Origin: Betaproteobacteria bacterium
GTDB lineage: Bacteria > Pseudomonadota > Gammaproteobacteria > Burkholderiales > SG8-39
Reading direction: 5' to 3'
Assembly (NCBI GenBank): GCA_009693235.1
Contig: SHXR01000027.1
Coordinates: forward strand, 1-53,339
DNA: 53,339 nucleotides
This document shows, in pieces, positions 15,821 to 25,682 of this stretch. The notes below the pieces were generated by a model. That model was not told the origin of the DNA. It saw nothing but the letters and a program-made list of their open reading frames with translations, and did not search any database. The number at the start of each line of letters is the position of its first letter. The first letter of the stretch is position 1. The position numbers and the translations under genes are program-made.

Positions 15821-16911
15821 AGCGCCCGGCGAATATACTCGTGAAAGTGCACCATGCCATCTTCCAGCGGCGATTGGTACGGACCGGCATCGTTTTCACC
15901 GGCCAAGTGGAGCGCGCGACGGCCACGGTCCATGAGCTTGGCGATGTCATCATCTTCGTCGGCGGTTTCCATGTAGGCGGCCCTTGCCGCATCGACGAAC
16001 TCCCGTTCGAAGAGAGCGATCTCTTCCGGATAGTAGAACTCGACCACGTTGGTGGTGTGGGTCGGTGAGCGCGGGATGAGCTGGCTCACGATCAACACAT
16101 GCGGATACCATTCCAGCATCAGATTCGGATAGTAGAGCATCCAGATCGCACCCTTGTCAGGGGCTTTGCCGTCGCGGAATTTGTTGACGGCATCATGCCA
16201 GCGCTTGTATTTCGGTGTGCCGGGAGCCTTGAGCCCGTTATTGACGCCGACGACCTGCGCAGAGTAGGCGTCATTGAGTTCCCACGACAAGTCATCGCAG
16301 GTGACGAAGCCGCTCAGGCCAGGGTGGAACGGCTCGACGTGGTAATCCTCCAAATACACTTCGAGGAAGGTCTTCCAGTTCTGGTTGAACTCGAACACCT
16401 CGACATGATCGAGGCGAAAACCGATCCAGTCGAAATCGGCCGCGCAGCCAAGGCGGGCGAGATCCTTCGCGACATCACGACGCCCATTGAAGAGCAGGCC
16501 GCGCCAGTTCTGCAACGGCGCTTTGCGTAGCGATACGCAGGGGTTCTCCGGGAAGTGGGGCGCCCCAAGCAGCTTGCCTTCCAGATCGTAGGTCCAGCGA
16601 TGCACCGGGCAAACGATGTTCTCGGCGTTGCCTTTGCCTTGCAGCATGATGGCTTGCCGATGGCGACAGACGTTCGAGATGAGCTCGACGCCTTGCGCAT
16701 TGCGGACCAACATCTTGGCGTGATCGGTCCAGGGCAGCGTGTAATAGTCGCCCAGCTCGGGCACCATCAGCTCATGGCCGACATAACCGGGACCCTTTGC
16801 GAGCAAATGCTCCTGTTCAAGTGCGAAGACACGCTCATCCGAGTACCACGAGACGGGGAGCTGAGGCGAGCTGCGGCCGAGCTGCGCTGCGTTAAGTGGC
16901 ATATTGGACAT
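15805..16911 (-). CDS. Aromatic ring-hydroxylating oxygenase, Rieske-type alpha subunit
   Basis: A 368-residue Rieske non-heme iron oxygenase. The Rieske 2Fe-2S ligands are Cys82 and His84 (CRHRQ) and Cys101 and His104 (CPVHRW). The mononuclear iron site is seen in EDYHVEPFHPG (His-x4-His), with the third carboxylate ligand expected further downstream. The ATG is well supported: AAGGAGG lies nine bases upstream. A gene of this type divergent from xseB-ispA-dxs is, as far as I recall, a recurrent arrangement in Burkholderiales, which argues for a conserved housekeeping-like role rather than a dedicated degradation pathway. No beta subunit or reductase is adjacent. Substrate unknown. Confidence 0.9.
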   Translation of the reverse strand: MSNMPLNAAQLGRSSPQLPVSWYSDERVFALEQEHLLAKGPGYVGHELMVPELGDYYTLPWTDHAKMLVRNAQGVELISNVCRHRQAIMLQGKGNAENIVCPVHRWTYDLEGKLLGAPHFPENPCVSLRKAPLQNWRGLLFNGRRDVAKDLARLGCAADFDWIGFRLDHVEVFEFNQNWKTFLEVYLEDYHVEPFHPGLSGFVTCDDLSWELNDAYSAQVVGVNNGLKAPGTPKYKRWHDAVNKFRDGKAPDKGAIWMLYYPNLMLEWYPHVLIVSQLIPRSPTHTTNVVEFYYPEEIALFEREFVDAARAAYMETADEDDDIAKLMDRGRRALHLAGENDAGPYQSPLEDGMVHFHEYIRRALGPYL

Positions 16912-17181
16912 CAGCTTCCCCGCCTCCTTGATGCAATGACAAGGGTCTACAAAAACCGCGGCGATTCTACCCCGGGCCCCGTGTTCAGGGTCGATGATTC
17001 GCGACCCTATGCGTCCATTTCAAATACAGTCTCTTGTATGCGGTTCCATTGACCCCCGTCAAGCCATGATTGACCGGTACCTAGCCCTCGGCTATCGTTC
17101 GGGCCTTGTTGTTGGTATTGCAACTGTTACTGGATTGCTCCCTCCCTTCTCGCGCCATCGTGTGCAACACTTGAATCAGGC

Positions 17182-17448
17182 ATGGCCAAGTCCGCTGCAA
17201 AGGCCGGTACCGACGAGGCACCCGCTAGTTTCGAAGCCGCACTCGAAGAGCTGGAAGAGCTAGTCGGGCGCTTGGAAACGGGCGAACTGCCTCTTGAGCA
17301 GGCGCTTGCCGCGCACCGGCGTGGGCTGGCGCTCGCCAAATACTGCAGCGAGAAGCTGGCCCGTGCTGAAGCCGAGGTCAAAATTCTCGAGGGCGAACTG
17401 CTGAAAACGCTTGCCGTTGACGACGCCGGTGACGACACTGCCAAGTGA
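17182..17448 (+). CDS. xseB: Exodeoxyribonuclease VII small subunit
   Basis: An 88-residue XseB. The core SFEAALEELEELVGRLETGE followed by LPLEQALAAHRRGLALAKYC is diagnostic of the small subunit, which assembles in several copies with XseA to degrade single-stranded DNA. The predicted structure is a helical hairpin. The N-terminal tail is Ala/Lys rich. It overlaps or abuts ispA, as usual in betaproteobacteria, and xseA is not in the window. The 270 bases upstream, between this gene and the divergent oxygenase gene, hold no reading frame of interest and presumably both promoters. Confidence 0.95.
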   Translation: MAKSAAKAGTDEAPASFEAALEELEELVGRLETGELPLEQALAAHRRGLALAKYCSEKLARAEAEVKILEGELLKTLAVDDAGDDTAK

Positions 17449-18331
17449 TCTGCCGTCCTGGATGGGTGCCATCCGGACGCGCATCGAGGCGGCCCTCGCC
17501 CATACATTGCCGGCGGCGGACCGCGCGCCGACCCGCCTGCACAGCGCAATACGTTACGCCGTCCTCGAAGGCGGCAAGCGGGTGCGGCCGTTGTTGGCCT
17601 TTGCGGCAGGCGAGGTGGTGATTGCCCCCCCGGCGCGGCTGGATGCGGTGTCGTGTGCGCTCGAGTTCATCCATGCGTACTCGTTGGTCCACGACGATAT
17701 GCCATGCATGGACAACGACGTACTGCGGCGGGGCAAACCGACCGTTCATGTCGAATTCGATGAGGCTACCGCGCTCCTGGTGGGAGATAGTCTGCAAACG
17801 CTCGCATTCGAGGTTCTGTCGCAGGTAGGCTTATGCGAAAATGCAGCCGTTCAGCTCGACATGTTGAGCACACTTGCGATTGCGAGCGGGACGCACGGGA
17901 TGGCAGGCGGTCAGGCGATTGATCTGGCCGCTACCGGCGTGACGCTCACATTCCCGGAATTGGAGTTCATGCATATTCACAAGACCGGCGCACTCATTCG
18001 TGCGGCAGTGAAATTGGGCGCCCTGTCAGGTGAACGCCAGGATCACGCGGTGATGCACGCGCTCGACCAATATGCCAAACACATTGGCCTTGCCTTTCAG
18101 GTGGTGGACGATTGTCTCGATGCAGAAAGCACGACCGCAACACTTGGGAAAACGGCCGGCAAGGATGCCGTGCAAGGCAAATCGACCTATGTTTCCGTGT
18201 TGGGTCTGCCGCGCGCCAAAGCGCTCGCCGAAGAGCTTCGTCAGTCCGCTCACGAGGTCTTGCTGCCCCTTGGTACGCGGGCCGCTCGCCTGGGCGCCTT
18301 GGCGGATTTTGTCGTCAGGCGGCAGTTTTGA
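17426..18331 (+). CDS. ispA: Farnesyl diphosphate synthase (polyprenyl synthetase family)
   Basis: A short-chain trans-prenyltransferase of about 300 residues that condenses IPP with DMAPP and GPP to give farnesyl diphosphate. The first Asp-rich motif is HDDMPCMDND with LRRGKPT after it; the second is FQVVDDCLD. The GGKRVRPLL substrate-binding segment precedes them. The order and spacing match bacterial IspA. The start is uncertain: GTG 17426 overlaps xseB by 23 bases and gives the family's usual N-terminus (LPSDLPSWMGAIRTRIE); TTG 17411 and ATG 17462 are alternatives. It is the middle gene of the xseB-ispA-dxs unit, supplying the isoprenoid pathway fed by dxs. Confidence 0.93.
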   Translation, partial: PVTTLPSDLPSWMGAIRTRIEAALAHTLPAADRAPTRLHSAIRYAVLEGGKRVRPLLAFAAGEVVIAPPARLDAVSCALEFIHAYSLVHDDMPCMDNDVLRRGKPTVHVEFDEATALLVGDSLQTLAFEVLSQVGLCENAAVQLDMLSTLAIASGTHGMAGGQAIDLAATGVTLTFPELEFMHIHKTGALIRAAVKLGALSGERQDHAVMHALDQYAKHIGLAFQVVDDCLDAESTTATLGKTAGKDAVQGKSTYVSVLGLPRAKALAEELRQSAHEVLLPLGTRAARLGALADFVVRRQF

Positions 18332-18475
18332 TGGAGCCTCTACGCCCGTATCTTGGGCTTGCCAATTCAACAGCGGACCGGAACGTAACGGTGCGAGACC
18401 ATGTCAAATCTTGATCTTACGTTTGGCGGAGTGCCTACGGAGCGCGGCGCGGCGCCAACCTACGAGCCTGCTACG

Positions 18476-20335
18476 ATGAAGTACGACTTGTTGCAAACGA
18501 TCAACGAACCGGCCGATCTGCGCAAACTCGATCGACGGCAACTTACGCAGCTGGCGGACGAGCTTCGCGAGTTCGTCATTGAATCAGTATCGACGACTGG
18601 CGGCCATCTCTCGTCCAATCTCGGCACAGTCGAACTCACCATCGCGCTCCATTATCTCTTCAACACACCGGACGATCGCGTGGTGTGGGATGTCGGGCAT
18701 CAGACCTATCCGCACAAAATTATTACTGGCCGTCGTGAGGCAATGAAGTCGCTCAGGATGATGGGCGGCATCTCGGGTTTTCCAAAACGCACCGAAAGCC
18801 CGTATGACGCGTTTGGCACCGCACACTCCAGCACCTCGATCAGCGCTGCGCTTGGCATGGCCCAGGCGAGCAAGCTGAAAGGCGATCATCGCAATGTGAT
18901 TGCGGTGATCGGCGATGGGGCGATGTCGGCCGGCATGGCCTTCGAGGCAATGAACAATGCGGGTGTCATGGACACCAATCTCATCGTCATCCTCAATGAC
19001 AATGAAATGTCGATCTCGCCTGCCGTGGGCGCATTGAACCGCTATCTCACACGATTGATGTCGGGGCCTTATTCCGCCGCGCGCGCTGCCGGCAAGAAAT
19101 TGCTGGGTGGTCTGCCGCAGATCACTTCGCTCGCACGGCGCGCCGAAGAACATGTCAAAGGAATGATGTCACCGTCAACCATGTTCGAGGAGTTCGGCTT
19201 TACGTACTTCGGACCGATCGATGGCCACGACCTCGATTCATTGTTGCCGACTCTGCGGAACATCAAGGCGCAACAGGGGCCGCGTTTTCTGCACGTCGTG
19301 ACGCGTAAAGGCCAAGGCTACAAGCTGGCCGAGGCCGACCCGGTGCTCTATCACGGTGTTTCGAAGTTCAAGCCCGATGCCGGGATCGTGTCGGTGAAGA
19401 CCGCGCCGTCGAAGCCCACTTTCACGCAGATCTTCGGTGATTGGCTCTGCGATATGGCTGCCAAAGACGCGCGCCTTGTTGGCATTACGCCTGCCATGCG
19501 TGAAGGCTCGGGCCTGGTCAAATTCGAGCAGCAGTTTCCCGCTCGCTATTTCGATGTCGGCATTGCTGAACAGCATGCGGTCACGTTTGCCGCTGGATTG
19601 GCTTGCGATGGCATGAAGCCGGTGGTGGCGATCTACTCCACATTCTTGCAGCGAGCTTACGACCAACTCATCCACGACGTCTGCATCCAGAATTTGCCGG
19701 TCATGTTCGCACTCGACCGTGCCGGGCTGGTCGGTGCCGACGGCGCGACCCATCATGGCGCGTTCGATCTTTCGTTTCTGCGCTGTCTGCCCAATATGAC
19801 TGTGTTCGTGCCGGCCGATGAAAACGAGTGCCGGCAGATGCTGTTTACCGCTTTTCAACTCGATACGCCAACGGCCGTCCGCTATCCGCGCGGCTCTGGC
19901 ATGGGTATCGCGGTCGATCAGGCGATGACCGCACTCCCCATCGGTAAGGGTGTGGTGCGCCGAGAAGGCAAACGCGTGGCCATCCTTGCGTTTGGCACGC
20001 TGCTGAAAGTGGCGCTGGAAGCGGGCGATCAGTTGGACGCCACCGTCGTCAACATGCGATTCGCCAAGCCGCTCGATGCCGCTCTGGTCGACGCAATGGC
20101 CGCGCGGCATGACCTGATCGTGACACTTGAAGAGAACGTCATCAACGGCGGGGCGGGCGGTGCGGTGGCTGAAGTGCTGGAATCCCGCGGGCGTCAGGTG
20201 CCGATGCTGCTGCTTGGGCTGCCTGACCATTTCATCGACCATGGCGAGCAGGGCCAGTTGCTGGCCTCAGCGGGCCTCGACACCGGATCAGTGGTCGCTC
20301 GCATCCGTACGCGCCTGGCATCCGTGCGGCCGTAA
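18476..20335 (+). CDS. dxs: 1-deoxy-D-xylulose-5-phosphate synthase
   Basis: A 619-residue thiamine-diphosphate enzyme making DXP from pyruvate and glyceraldehyde-3-phosphate, the first step of the MEP isoprenoid pathway. Visible motifs: [19 protein letters not shown] (near residue 40), [11 protein letters not shown], the ThDP site [18 protein letters not shown] (near 150), [16 protein letters not shown] with the catalytic Glu (near 365), [15 protein letters not shown] and the C-terminal transketolase domain. ATG 18476 is chosen because betaproteobacterial Dxs proteins begin M-x-x-LLxTINxPADLR; an in-frame ATG at 18401 would add 25 unrelated residues. It follows ispA by 144 bases and precedes folE2. 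Confidence 0.97.
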   Translation: MKYDLLQTINEPADLRKLDRRQLTQLADELREFVIESVSTTGGHLSSNLGTVELTIALHYLFNTPDDRVVWDVGHQTYPHKIITGRREAMKSLRMMGGISGFPKRTESPYDAFGTAHSSTSISAALGMAQASKLKGDHRNVIAVIGDGAMSAGMAFEAMNNAGVMDTNLIVILNDNEMSISPAVGALNRYLTRLMSGPYSAARAAGKKLLGGLPQITSLARRAEEHVKGMMSPSTMFEEFGFTYFGPIDGHDLDSLLPTLRNIKAQQGPRFLHVVTRKGQGYKLAEADPVLYHGVSKFKPDAGIVSVKTAPSKPTFTQIFGDWLCDMAAKDARLVGITPAMREGSGLVKFEQQFPARYFDVGIAEQHAVTFAAGLACDGMKPVVAIYSTFLQRAYDQLIHDVCIQNLPVMFALDRAGLVGADGATHHGAFDLSFLRCLPNMTVFVPADENECRQMLFTAFQLDTPTAVRYPRGSGMGIAVDQAMTALPIGKGVVRREGKRVAILAFGTLLKVALEAGDQLDATVVNMRFAKPLDAALVDAMAARHDLIVTLEENVINGGAGGAVAEVLESRGRQVPMLLLGLPDHFIDHGEQGQLLASAGLDTGSVVARIRTRLASVRP

Positions 20336-20449
20336 CAGCTCTTTACCGCGCGCGCCGCCGGCGGGAAGCGCTGGGCGCAGTGCCCTGTTAGAATCGCCCG
20401 GACCTAAACTCACTTCTGCGTTCAGCGATGAGCGCTCCGAGAACCGTTG

Positions 20450-21268
20450 ATGAACACTCGAGATCGCCATGCCGTGAACGCGGCCATCCCAGACGTGCAA
20501 AGCTCGGCGGACCGGCGCCAGATCGCCGTCAACAAGGTGGGAATCCGGTCGATCCGGCATCCGGTGCAGATTGCTGAGCGCGCAGGCGGGGCGCAGCACA
20601 CCATCGCCTTGTTCAATATGTATGTCGCACTGCCCCATCAGTTCAAGGGTACGCACATGTCGCGCTTCGTCGAAATTCTGAATGCGCATGAACGGGCCAT
20701 CTCGATCGAATCGTTTCGCGCCATGCTGAAAGAAATGGTCAAGCGCCTCGATGCGGAGACCGGTCATATCGAGATGACCTTTCCGTACTTTGTGAACAAG
20801 GCGGCCCCGGTCTCGGGCGTAAAGAGTCTCATGGACTACGAAGTCACTTTCATGGGCGACATCGTGAACGGGCAGGAAATGTTCACCATGCGCGTGGTGA
20901 TTCCGGTGACCAGCCTTTGCCCCTGCTCCAAGCAGATCTCCGAGTATGGCGCACACAATCAACGCTCGCATGTCACGATTGCCGCACGGACCAAGCGGAT
21001 GGTCTGGATTGAAGAACTGATCGAATACGCCGAGCGACAGGCCTCGAGCGAACTCTATGGCCTCTTGAAGCGGCCCGACGAAAAGTTCGTCACCGAGCGG
21101 GCGTACGACAATCCGAAGTTCGTGGAGGACATGGTACGTGACGTCGCCGCTGAATTGAATGCCGACGATCGCATCGAGTGGTATGTGGTCGAAAGCGAGA
21201 ATTTCGAGTCGATTCACAATCATTCCGCCTACGCCCTCATCGAGCGCGATAAGAACAATCCCGCGTAA
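20450..21268 (+). CDS. folE2: GTP cyclohydrolase FolE2 (type IB)
   Basis: A 272-residue FolE2, the zinc-optional GTP cyclohydrolase I that makes 7,8-dihydroneopterin triphosphate for folate synthesis. Family blocks are [35 protein letters not shown], the metal/active-site [15 protein letters not shown] (Cys-Pro-Cys) and HNQRSHVTI, and the terminal [16 protein letters not shown]. The ATG at 20450 follows an in-frame TTG at 20447, and ATG is preferred. It is 114 bases downstream of dxs on the same strand. FolE2 is often used where zinc is limiting; no Zur site was identified upstream by eye. Confidence 0.95.
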   Translation: MNTRDRHAVNAAIPDVQSSADRRQIAVNKVGIRSIRHPVQIAERAGGAQHTIALFNMYVALPHQFKGTHMSRFVEILNAHERAISIESFRAMLKEMVKRLDAETGHIEMTFPYFVNKAAPVSGVKSLMDYEVTFMGDIVNGQEMFTMRVVIPVTSLCPCSKQISEYGAHNQRSHVTIAARTKRMVWIEELIEYAERQASSELYGLLKRPDEKFVTERAYDNPKFVEDMVRDVAAELNADDRIEWYVVESENFESIHNHSAYALIERDKNNPA

Positions 21269-21349
21269 TTTGCGTTGGCTGCAGAGGCGTGTTTTGCGCC
21301 TGATCGAGTCGGCGCGTGCCGGGTGTCACTGCTTGCCCGCGTTGTGCCG

Positions 21350-22047
21350 TTAGAAGCGTTTGGTCATGATGAGCGTATCGCCATCATGTTGCATTGACGT
21401 GCGGGAGAGGAAACTGTTGCCAAGCAGCGGCATCGTGAGGCCACCATCCAACACCGTGACATCGACATTGTTCAGCGCAATGCCGCCGATCGACACCGTA
21501 TCGAGCTTCACTTTCCAGACGATTCGCGAGCCATTTGCGGTATTTGCTCGCCCGGTTGGTGCGCTCAGGTAGTCGATGCCGAGGCGGCGGGCATCCGTCG
21601 CCGAGATTTCGATCATGGTAGCGCCGGTATCGACCATGAACTTGATCGAGCCGCCATTCACCTTCGCGTCCGCGAAAAAATGGCCACCTTCGGCCACCTT
21701 GAGGACGACTTTTTCTTCACTTGCGGATTGGGTTGATCCGACATACTGGCCAAGGCGCAGCACCTGCCGTTTGCCGTCGATCTCAAAGGTCGCGCTGTCG
21801 GCCCCGACATTGATGAGTTTGATCCCATCTTCGGTGCCTTGGCCGATGCTCATCATTTTGGCGTGCCGCCATTGATCGATACCACGGCGCGCGTTTGAAA
21901 GAGCCCCACGACATTCACCGTGGCCGCATACGAGGCGGCACCCGATAGCGAGCACCAGATGGCGACCAAGAGCGCTGCCAATTGGTTGGAACGGTCCGTC
22001 GGTGTGCGCAGATCTTGCAGCTTAGAATGCCAATCAGGCTTATTCAT
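21350..22047 (-). pseudogene. Retropepsin-like aspartic protease (TIGR02281-type) with a -1 frameshift
   Basis: The gene starts at ATG 22047 behind a GGGGAAGA ribosome site and encodes a signal-anchor (LAALLVAIWCSLSGAASYAA) and NVVGLFQTRAVVSINGGTPK, then meets TGA at 21853-21855. The homologous frame continues one base over: MSIGQGTEDGIKLINVGADS through the active site VDTGATMIEISA (single Asp-Thr-Gly, as in retropepsin-like dimers) to 21350. The junction is CCAAAATGATG; five As rather than four would restore one frame. The TGA overlaps an ATG of the second frame (ATGA), so coupled translation of the protease domain as a separate, leaderless peptide is conceivable. A homopolymer sequencing error is equally possible. 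Confidence 0.75.
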
Positions 22048-22062
22048 TGCATCTTCCCCAAG

Positions 22063-22770
22063 ATGAAACCAGTTGCCATTTACCAAACTGCATCGGCCGA
22101 TGGGCCCGGGCAGTTCGCCCGATATCTCACTAGCCGAGCGATCCCGTATCGCGTCATTCGGCTGGATGCGGGCATCGCTGTTGAAACCGAACCGCGGGCC
22201 TTCTCCGGAATCGGCCTCATGGGCGGACCAATGAGCGTGAACGATGACCTGCCGTGGATTCCTCCACTCGCTGCGCTCATCCGTCGGGCGATCGAGACGG
22301 ATGTTCCGGTGATTGGACATTGCTTAGGCGGCCAGCTGATGTCGAAGGCGCTTGGCGGGCAGGTCACGGCAAGTCCCGCAAAGGAAATCGGCTGGGCCAC
22401 GGTGCGCATTGAAGAGGGTGCCGCCGCGCAACATTGGTTCGGCGATTTGCGCGCATTCACCGCGTTTCAATGGCACCAGGAAACGTTCTCCATTCCGGCT
22501 GGCGGCGTGCGCATCGCGACGGGCGACCATTGTCCCAATCAGGCGTTCAGCGTTGGTACCAGGCACCTCGCCATGCAATGTCATGTGGAGATGACGGTAC
22601 CCACCGTCAAGCGCTGGTGCGATGAGGGCGAAGACGAAATCGCACAGAGCCCGTCACCAGCGGTGCGGCAGCGCGCCAGCATCGAAGCGGACGTCGATGC
22701 GAAGGTGGCGGCGCTTCGCACCGTTGCAAAGCGCCTGTATGACAGGTGGGTGGAAGGGCTGGTGCGGTAG
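22063..22770 (+). CDS. Class I glutamine amidotransferase (GMP synthase-like GATase1) protein
   Basis: A 235-residue stand-alone GATase1 domain. The nucleophile elbow is VIGHCLGGQLMSKALGG (Cys near residue 88), preceded by GIGLMGGPMSVND, and the catalytic His-x-Glu lies in MQCHVEMT (near 170). Proteins of this subgroup resemble the glutaminase half of GMP synthase and act on gamma-glutamyl compounds or as uncharacterised amidotransferases. ATG 22063 matches the family N-terminus (MKPVAIYQTASADGPGQF); it lacks a clear ribosome site and lies only 15 bases from the divergent ATG of the protease gene, so its real start could be the in-frame ATG at 22027. Confidence 0.85.
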   Translation: MKPVAIYQTASADGPGQFARYLTSRAIPYRVIRLDAGIAVETEPRAFSGIGLMGGPMSVNDDLPWIPPLAALIRRAIETDVPVIGHCLGGQLMSKALGGQVTASPAKEIGWATVRIEEGAAAQHWFGDLRAFTAFQWHQETFSIPAGGVRIATGDHCPNQAFSVGTRHLAMQCHVEMTVPTVKRWCDEGEDEIAQSPSPAVRQRASIEADVDAKVAALRTVAKRLYDRWVEGLVR

Positions 22771-22860
22771 GATTCGCGCCCGGAATTGTGACGTTGGCAA
22801 ACGAGCTCGGCAATACAGACGGACAACACCAAGAACGATCCGCAGCGGATTCGCCAAAAG

Positions 22861-24279
22861 TTGAATCATCCTGTCCTCGACGCAGACGGACACTGGCGCG
22901 AATTTCCGCCATTGCTGGTCGACGCATTGCGCCGGATCGGCGGACCGATCGCCGCCAACGGATTCGAGGCGGCCGTCGGTGGGATGAATTCGCGCAAGGC
23001 TGCAACGCCTGGTCCGCATCGCAGACCACGATCCGCCTGGTGGCTGAACGCGGGTAACACGCTCGATCGCGCCACCGCCGTCCTGCCCGGTTTGATGCAC
23101 CAGCGGCTTGATGAACTCGGCATCGATTTCATGGTGGTGTATCCGAGCTATGGGCTCCTGCTCCTTGGCATCGAAGATGACGCGGCCCGCCGCGCCGCCT
23201 GCCGCGCCTACAACGTCTTTCAGGCCGAGCAGTTCGACGGTTTGTCGCGACGCATGGCACCGGTCGCCGTCGTGCCGATGCACACGCCTGAAGAAGCCCC
23301 GGAAGAGCTCGACCATGTTCGAGCGCTCGGGCTGAAGGTGGTCACCTTGGGCAGCATGATGCGGCGAGTCAATCCGACGGCGCTGACCGACACGAGCACC
23401 GCGCGGCACGCCATCTGGCACGACACGTTGGCGCTGGATAGCAACCATGACTGCGATCCAGTATGGGCAAGATGCGAGGCCCTTCGCCTACCGGTTACTT
23501 TTCATACGCCAGGCACCGGTTCCGGATTTCGCGTATCGCCCACCAATTTTATCTACAACCACATCGGCCATTTTGCCTCGACCGGCGAGGCGGTTTGCAA
23601 GGCGATGTTCCTAGGTGGCGTGACCTATTGGTTTCCCAACCTGCGATTCTGTTTTATGGAAGGCGGTGTCGGCTGGGCCTGCACTTTGTATCGGGACCTC
23701 GTGGGTCATTGGCGCGTGCGCAATCTCGAAGGCGTGCGCCGCACATCGCCTGGCAACCTCGAGACGGATCTATTTATCTCCTTGGTCGAGAAGCACGGCG
23801 GGGTGGCGTGGCGCCGCTACCTGCCCGAGCTGCAAGCGCATGCCGAAGAGATCGGCATGCAACTGACCATCGGCAGTACCGAGCCGCCTCCGGAACCCAA
23901 TGACTTCGCCGCATGCCGCATCGAGCGTGCGGAAGACATTCGCGATGCATTCGTTCCAAACTTCTACTTTGGATGCGAGGCGGAGGATGCCGTGAGCGTC
24001 GCCTTCGACACGCGGAACAATCCCTGCGGTGGTCGGATCAATGCGCTGTTCAGCTCCGACGTGTCGCATTTTGACGTCCCCGATACGCGGGGCGTCTTGC
24101 CGGAAACCTATGAGGGCGTCGAAGAGGACATCCTTTCAACGGCAGACTTCAGGGATTTTGTGTTCGCCAACGGGGTTATATTTCTGGGTCACTTGAATCG
24201 TGAATTTTTCGATGGCACCGCGATTGCCGCTGAAGCGCGCCAAGTGCTCGCCGCAGAGGGCAACGGTCAAACGATTTAG
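22861..24279 (+). CDS. Amidohydrolase family (amidohydrolase 2, metal-dependent TIM-barrel) protein
   Basis: A 472-residue amidohydrolase-2 type protein. The N-terminal metal motif is DADGHWREFPPLL (D-x-D-x-H variant); FYFGCEAEDAVSV and LFSSDVSHFDVPD near residues 365-415 match the SD-x-SH-x-D region carrying the last metal ligand. The family covers decarboxylases and hydrolases of aromatic acids (ACMSD, gamma-resorcylate decarboxylase) and many uncharacterised enzymes. The start is TTG at 22861 with no strong ribosome site and is tentative. It is followed after 60 bases by a broken Bug binding-protein gene on the same strand, suggesting an original uptake-plus-degradation pair. Confidence 0.82.
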   Translation: MNHPVLDADGHWREFPPLLVDALRRIGGPIAANGFEAAVGGMNSRKAATPGPHRRPRSAWWLNAGNTLDRATAVLPGLMHQRLDELGIDFMVVYPSYGLLLLGIEDDAARRAACRAYNVFQAEQFDGLSRRMAPVAVVPMHTPEEAPEELDHVRALGLKVVTLGSMMRRVNPTALTDTSTARHAIWHDTLALDSNHDCDPVWARCEALRLPVTFHTPGTGSGFRVSPTNFIYNHIGHFASTGEAVCKAMFLGGVTYWFPNLRFCFMEGGVGWACTLYRDLVGHWRVRNLEGVRRTSPGNLETDLFISLVEKHGGVAWRRYLPELQAHAEEIGMQLTIGSTEPPPEPNDFAACRIERAEDIRDAFVPNFYFGCEAEDAVSVAFDTRNNPCGGRINALFSSDVSHFDVPDTRGVLPETYEGVEEDILSTADFRDFVFANGVIFLGHLNREFFDGTAIAAEARQVLAAEGNGQTI

Positions 24280-24339
24280 GGAGCAACGCGGTCGCATCGA
24301 ACAGACCAAAGCCAACCGGAAAAGATTACGGAGACGCGC

Positions 24340-25317
24340 TTGAGGAAAAAATCTTTCGTCTACGCGATGATTGCATTAGCCATGATGCTAAGTTGGGCGG
24401 TGGCGCATCCTCAGGAGTATCCGACCCGGCCGATTCGTATCATCGTTCCCACCGGCCCCGGTGGTGCACCGGATCTCATTACCCGCCTCCTCGCACAGGA
24501 CATTTCGATCGCGCTCGGCAAGGCCATCGTCGTGGATAACCGTTCCGGTGGCGGCGGCGTTGTGGGGGGTCCAGAAATTCCTTCGCGCACCGGCCGATGG
24601 CTATACGTTTTTCATGCCCGATTCAAGTCAGTGGGCGGTACTGCCCGCGCTACGCTCGCAACTGCCCTATGACACGCTCAAAGATTTCGCACCGGTGGGG
24701 CTGGTCTTCACCTCAACGCTTTTCATCGTTGCCTTGGATACGTTCCCTGCCAACAGCGTTGGCGACTTCATCACTCTTGCGCGCGCCAATCCTGGCAGCC
24801 AACAAATCGCCTCGATCGGAACCAGTGGACTGCTCAATATCTTCGCCGAGACCTTCAAGGCGTCGTTGGGCTTGGACATGACTTATGTCCCCAACAAGGG
24901 CGGTGCCGATTTGATGGCCGCGCTGCTGCGCGGTGAGGTGTCCGTGGCAGTGATATCGACCGCATCCATTTCTTCCTATGTGAAGACTGGCAGGATGCGA
25001 CTTCTCGCGGCGGGCTCCAAAGTACGCGCCAAGTTTGCGCCGGACGTTCCCACGATCGCAGAGGCCGCCGGGTTATCGGATTTTTATTTTGCAGGGCAAT
25101 GGGGCTGGTGGGGCGATCCGGCACGCCACAGCCCATCATTGAAAGACTATCTGCTCTACTCATCAAGGCCGCGTTACAACCGGATATCGCAGCCTAGGCA
25201 GCCGCGATTGGCATCGAGATGACCCCTACATTCCCCGCGCAAATGGGCGATCTCATGCGCAGCGACTTGAAGAAATTTGCGCAGACGATCAAGATCTCCG
25301 GCATCAAGGTCGACTAG
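24340..25317 (+). pseudogene. Bug/TctC-type binding protein, broken by two frameshifts and an amber codon
   Basis: From TTG 24340 the frame gives a signal peptide and YPTRPIRIIVPTGPGGAPDL, IVVDNRSGGGGVVG. At the G-tract 24564-24569 the homologous frame moves; it resumes as VQKFLRAPADGYTFFMPDSS and runs to MTYVPNKGGADLMAALLRG and DVPTIAEAAGLSDFYF. Near 25113-25124 it shifts again, then reads GTPQPIIERLSALLIKAALQ and DIAA, meets TAG at 25195-25197, and ends with MGDLMRSDLKKFAQTIKISG and TAG at 25315. Three independent lesions make sequencing error an unlikely full explanation. It was probably cotranscribed with the upstream amidohydrolase. Confidence 0.85.
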
Positions 25318-25576
25318 GTCGGCATCGGCAACAAGAACCCGCTTGATGCAATGGAGGATCGCTTTGCCATCGGGAATTCGCTTTACGACGCGGGTCTCGC
25401 TTGTGCTGCGAGCACCGGCGCCGCGCATTTTGTGTGGATGGCCAAGGCTAATCAGCTGTATAACCTGGAGCAGGGCAGAGCCCCATGGAGGGTTCGAGAT
25501 CGACGGCACCCATTTCGATGGGATCCGCTCGATTGGAAGGGCGGGCAATGCAGTGCGCGCTTTCCTGGAAAAATAG
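25318..25576 (+). pseudogene. Degraded coding remnant, possibly SnoaL/NTF2-like
   Basis: Between the broken Bug gene and fur there is no intact gene, but one frame reads MEDRFAIGNSLYDAGLA (25351 onward) and a second frame ends FEIDGTHFDGIRSIGRAG and AVRAFLEK before TAG at 25574-25576. These two pieces resemble the start and end of small SnoaL/NTF2-like proteins, which would require at least one frameshift between them. Identification is weak; unrelated non-coding DNA with a chance frame is possible. The rest of the stretch to 25682 shows nothing recognisable. Confidence 0.3.
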
Positions 25577-25682
25577 CGTTCGACCTCGTTTCACCCATGC
25601 GAGCGCCAGTACCGCTACTGGTCACCCGTTGCAACAAACAGTGGCAGCGCTTCTTTCCTGTTGACGTCAGGCCCGCCATTCA

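Noticed and set aside
16912..17181. Small RNA or riboswitch between the Rieske gene and xseB
   Set aside because: No recognisable riboswitch core or stable fold stood out; the region most likely contains only the two divergent promoters.
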